This document shows, one piece after another, positions 1 through 8,780 of a stretch of 12,805 bases of DNA; the stretch's first letter is position 1; every line of letters starts with the position of its first letter. The stretch is from Gloeopeniophorella convolvens. Taxonomy: Eukaryota; Basidiomycota; Agaricomycetes; Russulales. The position numbers and the translations under genes are program-made. The notes beneath the pieces are model-generated. The model searched no databases. It worked only from the letters and a program-made list of their open reading frames with translations, and was not told the DNA's origin. Where the stretch lies: contig WTXD01000308.1 of assembly GCA_022496205.1 (NCBI GenBank), positions 1 through 12,805 of the forward strand. The letters run 5' to 3'.

Positions 1-142
1 GTGTTTATGTATGCGTGCAACGAGCATTCTCGAAGGTGTGCAGTGAGTTCAGGGTTCTACTGCATCCTTGACTTATGCACCTGCATCTCACCTGCCAACG
101 CACCACATGGCTTGCTTTCACTGTTCATTGAGGGCCAAGAGC

Positions 143-2875
143 TCATCCACCTCGTATTAAGAATACTAGAATGTCCGTGTGAGAACTCTTCCGACTGCAA
201 AGGACACACGACACCAGACATATATCATGGAGTGAAAGGAACAATGGCAGAAGCTTGCCGAAGTTGGGCGTGCCCACACCTTCCATGTTGTGATAAGCAA
301 GCAGAACAACATCACATACGGCGTAAACCGGAACACACCTGTGACAGGATCCCAGCCCTTGACACTTTAGGACGGTCAATCAGCAACAACGCGGAGAGTA
401 GATCAATCGTGCTAGGGACGTACGCAGTGAAGCCGTCAGTACCTAAAGAAGCATGTATCAGTCACCCGAGCTCCATTCAAAGACAATGATGCAACGTACC
501 GCAGCCTGGGTTGTTGCCACTGGTAATGTCGTTGAATGCGTCGGCAAACTTGGTCGAGTAAATAGCGGGGTTGATGAACCCTGTAGAGCAGAACAAGGGT
601 ACTTAAGTTTTCTTTTTGACGAGCCATAGGTTTGACACCTACCAACAGGGCCCTTTCCGGCGGCAATGCGCGCGTCGTTGATCATCGCGATCATGGAACC
701 CACGACGGGAGACGAGGCTGATGTTCCAAAGGTGAGCGAGAATTCTCCGTTAACGGCAGTGACATAGTTTGCGCTTCCAATTGGTAAGCCAAGTCAGTGT
801 TCAAACGTTCAACGCTAACTTCAGCGAGCTCACCCGTTGGCGGAAAGATCAGGGAAGCCGCGTGCCTTGAAGATATCAATCAGCTTGATACTCATAAGAA
901 CATTCAAGTCGAATACATGCCTTGCCGGAATCGTTGTACTGGGCAGCGCTGTACGGTGGAGAGTGTGTCTTCAAAAAGCTGGAAACAGCAGCCTGCTGAT
1001 AAGACGGTATAGGGAAGATATCACTGAATCCTCCGCCGCTGAAGATAACGCGGTCGGATGCACTCTCCGGATCATGTACGGTAGATCCAGAGTTGATCTG
1101 CGTAGCTCCTACGGCAACAACGTACGGGCATGATGCCGGGAATGCTGGGTTGAACCGGTCCTCATTGAGACCTCCTCCCGGATCGTTCAATCCTGCGAAG
1201 AAAGGTGCATTGGCCCCAACGCCACGGTTCTACTATGGAGAATCACTTACCGGTCGAGTTCTGGCAGACTCCACCACCCCCCGCAACGCCGCTGTCACCT
1301 GAACTGTACAGCACAGTTGTGCCCAACAATCCCAACTTGCCATATTCGTTGCATTGACGGACCGCGTACGGATGGGGAGCGGTTCCCTCGTCTTGAAAAT
1401 AGGAAATGGAGAGAACATGCGGTGGTTTGATAATACCACAAGAAGTACCATTGAAGCCTCCAGGCTCTGTGTCGGGGTAAATGCCATCCTAAATGGTATC
1501 ATGGTTATCGAGCCTGCCGTCGGAAGAGCACCACCGCACTGACCTGGTCAGGGTCGTCTCCACCCTCGAATGTACAGAAGGAACCATCAAGAGCATCAAG
1601 GAAGTTATCGAAGCTAGCACCTGTATGATATCAGTGATACGTTCGACACGGTCACAGAAACCATACGAACCTTCGATGAGATCACCAGTCTGAAGCAGAG
1701 TGATCGGCTGTGGGTTTGTCAACGTCATGGCGTATTCGAGATCCAAGTCGCTCTCTCCATTATCATCGAAGGTTTGATTGGACGTCTGTAGGACGCCTAT
1801 ATAAAGGTACATGCCTGAGCCAAGGGTCAAGCACTTGGATTAAAACCGAAAGCTCACCTCCGTCAATGGAAACAAGCGTCGGCCTCTTCCCAACCAGCGA
1901 AGACGAAAAGTTCCTGAGAGCCGTTCAGTAAATGCGCTGGGTCCGTCTCCACGCCGTACGTACTTGAAGAACAGGTCAAGGTCGCCGGCGAGGTACGCTT
2001 GCGGCGTAAATTCGACTGATGGTAAAATATCAGTTAATGCAGGGCTTATATTTCTGGGCTCCTCACCGATGCCGTAGGAGTTCTTGTCTGTAGCCTTTGG
2101 CGTGTAGTAGAAGTTATACAACGCACGCAGACAGTCCGGGGTAAGGAATTGATCGCATTCGTCCAAGGTAGGCTTAGCATTCACTTTGACACCGTTCGTC
2201 TTCGGTCCGTTGGCGCCCGAAGGTTGTCCAAGATGGCTCGGGTTGGCACGCTTGCGGAGACGCCTCGGGTCCTCAGGAACGCGTGTGTTAAGCTGCACCG
2301 TAGGCTTGATCATTTCGACGTGATCGCGAATATGATCGGGGACCGAATACTCGTGACAGCCTACGTACATGACAATCAGTCGAATGCAATACATGAAGGC
2401 GTGACCGCGTCTCACCAAGTTGCTTCGCCCCCGAAGTGTGTTCGTAGACGTGGTACTCTGTACCGAGCAGATACTCCACCTCACCTACGGTGGCGTTCAC
2501 CTCGATCCACCCCTTGCTGGGCAAAACACGGATCCGGTCACCAGCGAATCCAGTGCCAGTCAGCCATTCCTTGATCGCGGCGACCGTGGAGTCGCTGGGG
2601 GCGAAGAAGTCGGCCACTCGATCCGGGGTCCAGTGCTGACCGTAGGACAGGGAGTCGGGGTGTGAGACAGACATGAGGAGCTCGTCGAGCATGTGCAGAT
2701 TCTGTTGCTTCATGCCGATGCGCAGCGGTAGGGTCTTGTCTGCCTCCAGGCGGCGGACCTTAGTCCAGCCGACTGGTTCAGCAACCCGCCGCTCGTGGAT
2801 GGCATGGTCAGCGCGCCGGGAAGGTGTGGCCGACGCCAAGGCGCATACAGCCAAGAGCTGCAGAAGTGCCCGCAT
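143..2875 (-). CDS. Sedolisin / tripeptidyl-peptidase-like secreted serine protease (family S53), 14 exons
   Basis: This is a secreted acid protease of the sedolisin family, which removes peptides from unfolded proteins outside the cell at low pH. My exon model on the minus strand is 2875-2416, 2360-2067, 2015-1964, 1913-1858, 1796-1671, 1620-1544, 1488-1251, 1192-921, 865-834, 773-643, 580-500, 442-424, 364-339 and 279-143. It totals 2001 nt, or 666 residues plus a TGA stop, with every phase consistent. Residues 1-16 look like a signal peptide (MRALLQLLAVCALASA). A pro-kumamolisin-type propeptide follows to about residue 190, where LRKR is a likely processing site. Catalytic Glu302 and Asp306 lie in GESDLDLEYAM, the oxyanion Asp420 in YSSGDSGVAG, and the nucleophile Ser554 in FGTSASSP. 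Likely calcium ligands are Asp597 (FNDIT) and Asp618 (GWDPVTGVGTP). Twelve introns are GT-AG; intron 866-920 is GC-AG. The 35 residues after FGKL form an unusually long C-terminus, so the last exon boundary is the least certain part. Confidence 0.93.
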
Positions 2876-2966
2876 GAGAAGCTGGCACGAAGAAGGACCA
2901 GAGAGACCAGTAAGAATGGCGCTTGTGTTTGAGGGTTCATGGCGACGAGGGCTTCACTTTAAGTAG
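2876..2966 (-). promoter_or_regulatory. Probable 5' leader of the sedolisin gene with an upstream ATG
   Basis: The first ATG upstream of the signal-peptide start lies at 2940 and is out of frame with it. It opens a 76-codon frame that overlaps the start of the protease. If transcription begins further upstream, this would be an overlapping upstream ORF that lowers translation. The AT-rich stretch CTTAAAG near 2957-2966 is the nearest TATA-like sequence, and it is weak. Transcription could instead begin between 2940 and 2875, which would remove the upstream ATG from the mRNA. Confidence 0.3.
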
Positions 2967-3697
2967 AAACGCAGCACCAGCAAGCGACGCATGGAGCCAC
3001 GGCAAGCGGCAGATGGCACAGGGCGCACAGGCTAGCACAGGCCGTGTGCACTGGCGATGGAAACCAGGGAAGCGAGCAACCGCACCCGACTACTAAGCCT
3101 GGTCGTTGTACCAAATTTAAACATTTCCGACGGATGTCGTGCAATTGTGCTTTTCGACCGTCACTTGGCCCAATAACAGCTGGAAGAACCTCCGCCATGT
3201 GCTCAACGGACAACCCAGCCGCGTTTTGCGAACACCGGTTTGCCCAAGGGGCTCACGGGAAGGGCACAATAATATCTGCAATGCGGTCAAAGAGTCCGCT
3301 CCGGATAAAGGTGGAGTAGACACATCCCCAAGTGGATGATATTGGGGATATTCTCTCAGATCCTCTCCATGCTGTTTCTGAGTAACCGAGGATCAAGGGA
3401 AGCTTCGGAGCAAACAAATGCAATTACGAGCGACTGAATTGATCAAGAGTGTGTTCAAGAAGAAGGCATAGGAGGCTGAGGCAAATTAATGTACCTCATG
3501 GGAGTCTTGACCAAGATGGTCGTGCATGTGGTAGACAAAAGACGCACGAAGGAATGTTACATAGTACTGGTGACATCATGGGCCAAGCACGATGCATGAG
3601 CGCTTGAGCGCTTGAGCGCCAGACGCATTAAGCCACTGGACGTTGGCGCTGGTCACACGCCTGGCGAGCCTGCCTCCGCGAGCCCGGAGCTGAGGCC
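2967..3697. other. Intergenic region, no gene recognised
   Basis: This is the upstream flank of the protease gene. Open frames here are short (under about 100 codons), overlap on both strands and show no recognisable motif. A small inverted repeat (TCCCCAA / TTGGGGA) sits near 3326-3351. An 8-bp tandem repeat sits near 3600 and has its own entry. The region probably contains the protease promoter, but no convincing core element was seen. Confidence 0.5.
3598..3619. repeat. 8-bp tandem repeat GAGCGCTT, about 2.8 copies
   Basis: GAGCGCTT occurs at 3598-3605 and 3606-3613, followed by a partial GAGCGC. The central AGCGCT is itself palindromic. It is a short tandem duplication with no evident function and lies about 80 bp from the MITE. 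Confidence 0.8.
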
Positions 3698-3699
3698 TA

Positions 3700-3957
3700 C
3701 AGCGGATCGCATATCGACAGGCCCCTTTTGGACTTTTCGTACACACAGCCGGAGTCTAGCGGGGATCGGAACTGTCACCACAGCAGCAGAACCGTCCAAT
3801 CACGGTTGTACGTGTGCCCATCAGCCGAGTCCAGCATATCAAAATGAGTGCGCTTACAGGCGGACCTTCCATCTTGGGCTGAGCGGGGATCAACCGCCTG
3901 TGAGTGTAAACTTTAAGTAAAGAGCCAGGAAGGGGCCTAAGATCATGCGATCCGCTG
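3700..3957. mobile_element. 258-bp MITE with TA target-site duplication
   Basis: The two ends form an inverted repeat of about 34 bp. The first 13 bp of the element match perfectly (CAGCGGATCGCAT on both strands). The match continues imperfectly through AGGCCCCTT on each side, with one single-base indel and a few substitutions. The dinucleotide TA flanks it at 3698-3699 and 3958-3959. No significant ORF is inside, so it is non-autonomous and must have depended on a transposase supplied elsewhere. TA duplication with short inverted repeats fits Tc1/mariner-type MITEs. The superfamily is inferred from the duplication alone, since no transposase is present. Confidence 0.82.
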
Positions 3958-4049
3958 TAACCGGAATCGAGTGCCTATTTCTGGCCACCTTTCGCGTAGC
4001 TTCGCCCTGTCGCGTCTGCCACTATCCCCTGATATCGACTTCCTTGCAC

Positions 4050-4057
4050 TTGCTGAC
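4050..4057. repeat. Left 8-bp target-site duplication TTGCTGAC
   Basis: This is the left copy of the direct repeat flanking the hAT-like element and lies directly outside its left terminus. Confidence 0.85.
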
Positions 4058-4071
4058 AGGACCCCGGCTTA

Positions 4072-4802
4072 CTATCGTGTAACTAGAGATGGACCAAAAA
4101 CGTCACTTCGGTCCATCTCCCGAGACTCCGTCCCATTTCACCAGATCTTGGCCTCAAAACTTCTACACCATGTTCCCAAGGATGTGCACAACATTCTCTC
4201 GGTGTTTTGATTTTTTTAATAAAGATCTAAGTGTGCCAGAGTAAAGCCAAAAGCAACGTCAAATGCCCCGCAAGAGCTGCAGATGGGTCACGGAGTGTCA
4301 CACGTGCCGGAGAGCCGACTGCCAATTTGGGCGTTCCGCCTGGCGCCTTGAGAAACGAGCGCCCAGTCCATCACCCAACATTCCCGAGTCCATCAACGCA
4401 ATCTCGGTCATTCCGTCGGAGCCTGAACTCGGACGTCACGTCGGAACCCCTCCAGGACTGAAACTCTCGATTGTGATGTTCCTCGCACCCTCTTGCCATA
4501 GAAAGTGGATAGACTTATGTGTTGTCAATAGAGTGCCATGTTGTCCAAGTATCATAGCATTTGGATTGGTTTCAAGATGGTCCCTGAGCGATTAGTGCCC
4601 AAAAAGGCATACTGCTCAAAGACCGATTTATCCTGCCTCAAAAGCTCACTCAATGGACACCAGTTTTCGCAGGGGCGCAGAAGATATGTATAAGATCACT
4701 GTGTTAAATTGTTGTGTTAATGCACGCAGTCGTTGTTGCACACAAACGAGATCTTCAAAACGGTCCATCTCCCGTTACAGTCCATCTCTAGTTACACGAT
4801 AG
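4072..4802. mobile_element. 731-bp TA-flanked non-autonomous element nested in the hAT-like terminal repeat
   Basis: The ends are perfect 23-bp inverted repeats beginning CTATCGTGTAACTAGAGATG and ending in GAC. TA flanks them at 4070-4071 and 4803-4804. The intact right end of the host element reads GGCTTATCCC, while the left end reads GGCTTA, then this element, then TATCCC. This shows that TA was duplicated on insertion and is not part of the inverted repeat. Subterminal copies of GTCCATCTC or its complement occur inside both ends, and at the left they form a hairpin (about 4086-4119). No coding region is recognisable. It is probably a Tc1/mariner-type derivative and is younger than the hAT-like element. 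Confidence 0.88.
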
Positions 4803-4827
4803 TATCCCTACCAAGCCCGGATCCAAA

Positions 4828-5360
4828 GTCCGGACGCCATTACCATATAAGGCAAGTGAGGCCGTGGTAGAGTCCGGACATTTCGACCCTCTCGCGGCCA
4901 GAGGCCAGGGGAAAAGTCCGGACATGGCGTCGTGCGACCCCAACAGCCATGTCAGAATCCTGACATCGGTGGCTAGGAAAAGGGCGGCGAACCTAGCTGG
5001 CGTTGGCTAGTGGAGGGATGCCCGCTCGAAAGGCTCGAAGTTTGGTCCGACAGCTTTGTTGGCCACGCGGCTCGTGCCCAATGTCACGTTGGGTCACGAG
5101 ATCATAGATGTGACTAAGGCAGCACACGTTAAGACACCTCATCCTGCACTGAACTGGTTATTGCTCGGTGATTGCATCCAATTTGGTCTTCCTGACCCTT
5201 ATTGGCTGTTCTTTCGAGGTCAGATACCTCAGTCCGGATGGAATTGGCCCCGAAGAGAAGTTTGAGGCCGGATCCAGAGTCCGGACATCGGGCCGTGGGA
5301 AAGTATAGGCCGGAACATAATCCGGACAAAATTGGGGATCTGGAGCAAATTTATCCGGAC
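4828..5360. repeat. Subterminal array of the palindrome GTCCGGAC
   Basis: Perfect GTCCGGAC occurs at 4828-4835, 4872-4879, 4916-4923 and 5279-5286. Near-copies lie at 5232-5239 (GTCCGGAT), 5321-5327 and 5354-5360 (TCCGGAC). They are clustered toward both ends of the hAT-like element. Repeated short motifs near the ends serve as transposase-binding sites in well-studied hAT transposons, so that is the likely role here. A degenerate TCAGAATCCTGA lies near 4952. Confidence 0.65.
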
Positions 5361-5421
5361 ATCTGCTCCCAAAACTTGTCAGTTTTGGTACCCGGCCTTG
5401 GTGGGGATAAGCCGGGGTCCT

Positions 5422-5429
5422 TTGCTGAC
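5422..5429. repeat. Right 8-bp target-site duplication TTGCTGAC
   Basis: This is an exact copy of 4050-4057 and lies directly outside the right terminus of the hAT-like element. Confidence 0.85.
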
Positions 5430-5796
5430 CCTTTCTGAGAACAGCCCAAACGAATATGCGCCACGCGCTGCACCGCTTCGTCACTATGACTCAATGTACC
5501 ACAGATTGATTGTCATCAATCTGGGTGCAGGAGACTACGACCCAATGTATCCCACTACGCAAGTAGATCCATGAGCCGCCGCGCATACAATACTTTGCTT
5601 TCATAGCTCGGTATGCCACCTACCCGTCAACATTTGAGCCCTCGATAATGCATACGAATTTTCTCCACTACTTCCTGTGTATGCTCCATCCCCATGATAC
5701 GGTCCAGCTGGACAGAACAGAGAACCCCACCCAGACCAGTCGACCACCCATGAGTCGCTGAAGGCAAGCATTGAATCGGCACTATGAGTCGACGCT
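5430..5796. other. Flanking sequence without a recognised gene
   Basis: This is host sequence to the right of the transposon cluster. It has short frames on both strands and no motif that I recognise. A perfect 9-bp-arm hairpin (CAGATTGAT / ATCAATCTG, 4-nt loop) lies at 5502-5523. Confidence 0.45.
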
Positions 5797-6210
5797 GTGT
5801 ATATCAGCTGTACCAGCCAATCGAATCAATCAAACGCTGTGTTTGGTTTCGTCGCGCTTGACAATAGGTCCGCGATGTCTTCGTGCCCTCCGGCTGACGC
5901 TACCTCCAACTTGGACCTTCGGTACCTCGGTGACCGAAGTGCCTCGCGCACTGATGTCAGCCCTGCGCTCGAGCAGCCTGAGCCTTTGGACAATGGACAG
6001 TATACGTCCACCACGGGATGCTCAGCATTGTATAGAGACTCGGTCACCAGTCTACCAGGAATTTCAACGGCGCCCTGCCCGGCTATCCTTGGAGTGAAGT
6101 TCGAACCCAAAGGTACTGCCCCGCGTGACCCCATGCGCCCGACTCCGGTGAAGTATTTCAAACGCGGTCAGCCAAGAACACCGCGAGCACACGGCTTCGG
6201 TCTGGCATAA
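5797..6210 (+). CDS. Hypothetical protein, weakly supported ORF
   Basis: This is a 137-codon frame, with a second in-frame ATG at 5875 that would give 111 residues. The product is rich in Pro, Ser and Thr and has a basic end (RPTPVKYFKRGQPRTPRAHG). It has no signal peptide, membrane segment or recognised domain. The opposite strand is also open over 5826-6161, so the open frame may be due to chance and composition. It could be an exon of a larger gene, a remnant, or not coding. Confidence 0.22.
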   Translation: MYISCTSQSNQSNAVFGFVALDNRSAMSSCPPADATSNLDLRYLGDRSASRTDVSPALEQPEPLDNGQYTSTTGCSALYRDSVTSLPGISTAPCPAILGVKFEPKGTAPRDPMRPTPVKYFKRGQPRTPRAHGFGLA

Positions 6211-6215
6211 GCAAT

Positions 6216-6238
6216 TGAGCGTATATATATATTGCTCA
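6216..6238. repeat. Short TA microsatellite within a hairpin
   Basis: A run of five TA dinucleotides is enclosed by TGAGC and GCTCA arms. It lies just after the stop of the weak ORF. It may be simple sequence; no function is indicated. Confidence 0.45.
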
Positions 6239-6411
6239 CAGTCGGCTTCAAGAGAGCCGCGCCTTTACGCCAGGCCACTCCGGACGCATCGCCTATCACC
6301 GCGAGGACTCAGCCGTTAATAATCTGGTAACTTACGCCACGACGACAGGGAGGTAGACGCTGGGCTACTGACAGGACGATGGAAAACAGGATATAAGTAT
6401 ACAAGCAGGTG

Positions 6412-7950
6412 TTAGACAAATACACGGGATATCCTTATGATGAGTGCTGCATGGGATGCAAGACGGACATAATACATGAGCGAGGTTGTAAAACACAGCG
6501 AATCGAATGGTTCGCCTCATTCTTTGAGCCTCCAACGGCAATGAATAAGCGACACCCGCCGCCATATGGACCCGTTGTTCCAACGCATCGTGAGCGGCGG
6601 GACGCTCGTTTGGATCACGCTGCATCATCGATGTAACTTAAGAGTGGGTAAGGAAACCGGCGTTAGTGTAGTGCTGAGGGTTCGGGCCAGTTGCGGCGAC
6701 CTCTCACAAGTCAGTACATACATCGCGAAACAATGGCGCAAGAGGTTGTCGATGGAGTATACGTCGACTTGAACGGGTCATACGGTACCTGTTGAACAGT
6801 TTGGGAGGCCCTATCGCGCCCGTAGTGCCCAGGATAGTCGATTCTGCGATCCCAAAGGGAATGCGATGAAATCCATAGTCGACGGAATAGCACTTGACTT
6901 CCACTTGCGACCGAGGAGTTATTGGAGCAATAGTCGTCACATCATGGAGAAACAAATCTCTGACGGGGTGAAACCCCGGCGGATACATGGGATGCATCCA
7001 TCAGAATGTTCTTTGGAACGCAATCCCTGTTGAGATTCAGAGATGTAGTCTTCGCTCAAAAATATTACTACCTATGTGCAACACCTTGAGTGCATGAACA
7101 CAAGCCCTGAGAGTAAAGCGAAGCAAGCCCAACTGCTTGTAACGGCAAGGCAATAACGTAACTTACTTTAAAAGCTGGTCGACAGAATCGAGAATTTGCC
7201 AATCGTGAAGAAGGTTGTTGGATGTACGTTCTTGATATTCGTATTCGTTCGTGGCCGCGCGTGCGACAAACGCCGTGCAGTCTGCTTTCGCTATGTGACT
7301 TTACGACCCGGCCGGCGCCCGGGTTCGACTTCGCTCTCGCGCACCTGAGGTCGCACCGCGAGCCTCATATTTTATTCCAATGGACCTATTGGTGGTATGT
7401 ACAGTTGAGTCCGCGGGGGTCAACCACCTCCCGAAAATTTCCGTCCCTCAGTCCGGTCATTAGAGCGCGCGAGGACTGAGACGGCGAATCTCTTCTATTA
7501 GAATCGCCCGCGCGCTCCTAAATATCCCGTATTTATCTACAGGTAGATCATATCATGATCTCATCCAATATACGCAGAAGCGGCATAACTAGATAGGAGG
7601 TCGACCGTCCTGGCGTCGGACAAAAGTGTCAAGAATTGGCGCTGGATGCAAGCACATCTTGAAGGCCTGACGTGAGGCTATCCGTGATTCCTGGTCGACC
7701 TTCTTGATGTACACGAGCCTTCCATCCCGATGCGCGTCGCATCAACCAGCAACAGACGAGGCTAGCTGGAGTATAAGAACCCGCCAGGAGGGAGGCTATA
7801 GCTTACAGGCAGCGGCGTGGAGTCTTCTGCGCGTCCCGATATGTTCCATCGCGCAACCAGACGGAGTCCAACCGGGCGCAGTCAAGGCGGGCATGTACCC
7901 TTTCGTTCCAAAAATGTGGTGGTCCCTCCAAGTTTCTCATGAGAGAACAG
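6412..7950 (-). pseudogene. Protein-kinase-like pseudogene, copy A
   Basis: Read from high to low coordinates, recognisable kinase-like segments appear in order but in shifting frames. They are FLERKGYMPAL and APGWTPS near the N-terminus, DGRLVYIKKV around the strand holding the ATP-binding lysine, SYLVMPLLRILDE at the hinge, and HDWQILDSVDQLLK. Then come DCVPKNILMDA, the catalytic loop, and MYPPGFHPVRDLFLHDV. A DYG motif in place of DFG (SVDYGF), VPYDPFK, MMQRDPNERPAAHDALEQ from the end of the C-lobe, and a tail ending ISRVFV follow, with TAA at 6412-6414. Breaks include frameshifts near 7705, 6985, 6822 and 6768 and an in-frame TGA at 6517-6519. A stretch of about 330 bp with no counterpart separates LRILDE from HDWQ. 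The pieces match copy B in the same order and orientation. The number of lesions argues for a dead gene, not for unrecognised introns. Confidence 0.78.
7215..7540. other. Probable insertion inside kinase pseudogene A
   Basis: Kinase similarity stops near 7548 and resumes near 7210, whereas copy B has no matching extra sequence there. The intervening DNA is GC-rich, non-coding and contains inverted pairs such as CTCAGTCC / GGACTGAG (7448-7482) and GAGCGCGCG / CGCGCGCTC (about 7463-7518). I could not find clear terminal repeats or a target duplication at the edges, so it is not classed as a transposon. A long intron or local rearrangement remains possible. Confidence 0.35.
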
Positions 7951-8780
7951 TTCCTGACAAGGTCACCAGCCAAGCATGGAGTCATGCTCCCTCAGCGGAC
8001 GTGGTGACCATCTTCAAGTGAGATGACGAGGATCCAAATGTGGGTGGAGAAATGTGACAGATCCGCAGTCCCGTTGCGAGACTAGATGTGTTGAAGAAAG
8101 ATTTGAAGCCGAGATAAGGAGGGCATGAACAATGGCATTAATCGAATATCGGGGTGTGTAGAAGTCATCCCGCAGAAACAAAGAAACAGATTCAACTGCC
8201 GGGCCTGGCGGACAGCTGAAGCGCTGACGGGGCCGAATCGCGGTTCGGGCGGGTGCGGTGATGGTGGCTTGCTCATGCGTCATCGTGGGTCCGCCTCTAC
8301 ATTGAATATTGAATTTGGATGCTCCGCAACTCGGATGAAAAATCTTGCCACCTCGTCTCACTGGCAGGTCACTACGGTACTACTTACCAGTTGGTGGAAG
8401 ACCTGACATAACATCATCTATTTCGATATCAACACCTGGTCGCCAGCAGTGCATCCCAGATTCCATCCACGGTTGTGAGGTAGGGTGCAATGCAGTTGAC
8501 GACGATTCTGTTTGTCACTGCAGACCTACGACATATTGGCAATGCAACACGGTGCCGTGAAGGAGCGAGGTCGAGTCTCACGGGTGGGGTGCCGGCGCTC
8601 TGGGCCAGGTGAGGGAGTGAGGACAGTTGCAACAGCAGAAACTGGAGGCGGGGCAGGCCAAGTCGGCTTCTCACGAAATCACTAAGCCCACTGGAACACG
8701 GTTATTATCCAATCCAGAGTCTGACAGGCCGACTCCAATGGCTGCTGCCACCAGGGCGGTCAGATAAAGGTTCGATGCAT
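7951..8780. other. Spacer between the two kinase pseudogenes, no gene recognised
   Basis: This stretch separates copy A from the end of copy B. Its frames reach at most 115 codons, lie on both strands and overlap. On the minus strand a fragment reading VDIEIDDVMSGLPPTGK (near 8388-8438) is followed at once by a donor-like GTAAGT. It may be a piece of an upstream exon of copy A or of another decayed gene. I do not recognise it. Confidence 0.4.

Larger units (their letters stand above)
4058..5421. mobile_element. Non-autonomous hAT-like DNA transposon, interrupted by a second element
   Basis: The termini are inverted repeats beginning AGGACCCCGGCTTATCCC. The left one starts at 4058 and is split by an insertion after its first 14 bases; the right one is whole and ends at 5421. 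Beyond the insertion the left repeat resumes at 4805 and matches the right one for roughly 20 further bases with a few differences. An 8-bp direct repeat, TTGCTGAC, flanks the element at 4050-4057 and 5422-5429. Length is 1364 bp including the insertion, or about 630 bp without it. There is no transposase ORF. An 8-bp duplication and repeated subterminal motifs are typical of hAT elements. The ends do not start with the usual CAGGG, so the superfamily call is inference. Confidence 0.82.

Noticed and set aside
1489..1543. Apparent loss of frame after FEGGDDPDQ, suggesting a broken protease
   Set aside because: Re-reading the strand gave CAG|GTCAGT, a normal donor, so the intron is canonical and the frame is intact.
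1493..1693. Open frames on the plus strand across the protease gene (for example 1-489, 1093-1302, 2149-2574)
   Set aside because: They lie opposite well-supported sedolisin exons, have no recognisable motif, and are explained as shadows of the coding strand.
4231..4595. Plus-strand frames of 76 and 110 codons inside the 731-bp element
   Set aside because: There are no transposase motifs (no DDE/D signature or DNA-binding helix), and they overlap each other in different frames.
5158..5484. Minus-strand 108-codon frame with repeated PDxR / CPDK-like units
   Set aside because: It spans the right end of the hAT-like element and the apparent peptide repeats come from the GTCCGGAC palindromes, so it is not a gene.
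7252..7331. Possible tRNA-derived SINE: a B-box-like GGTTCGACTTC at 7321 with TGGCCGCGCGTG upstream
   Set aside because: The B box has a mismatch, the A-box candidate lacks the conserved A, and their spacing of about 69 nt is too long. No tail or target duplication was found.
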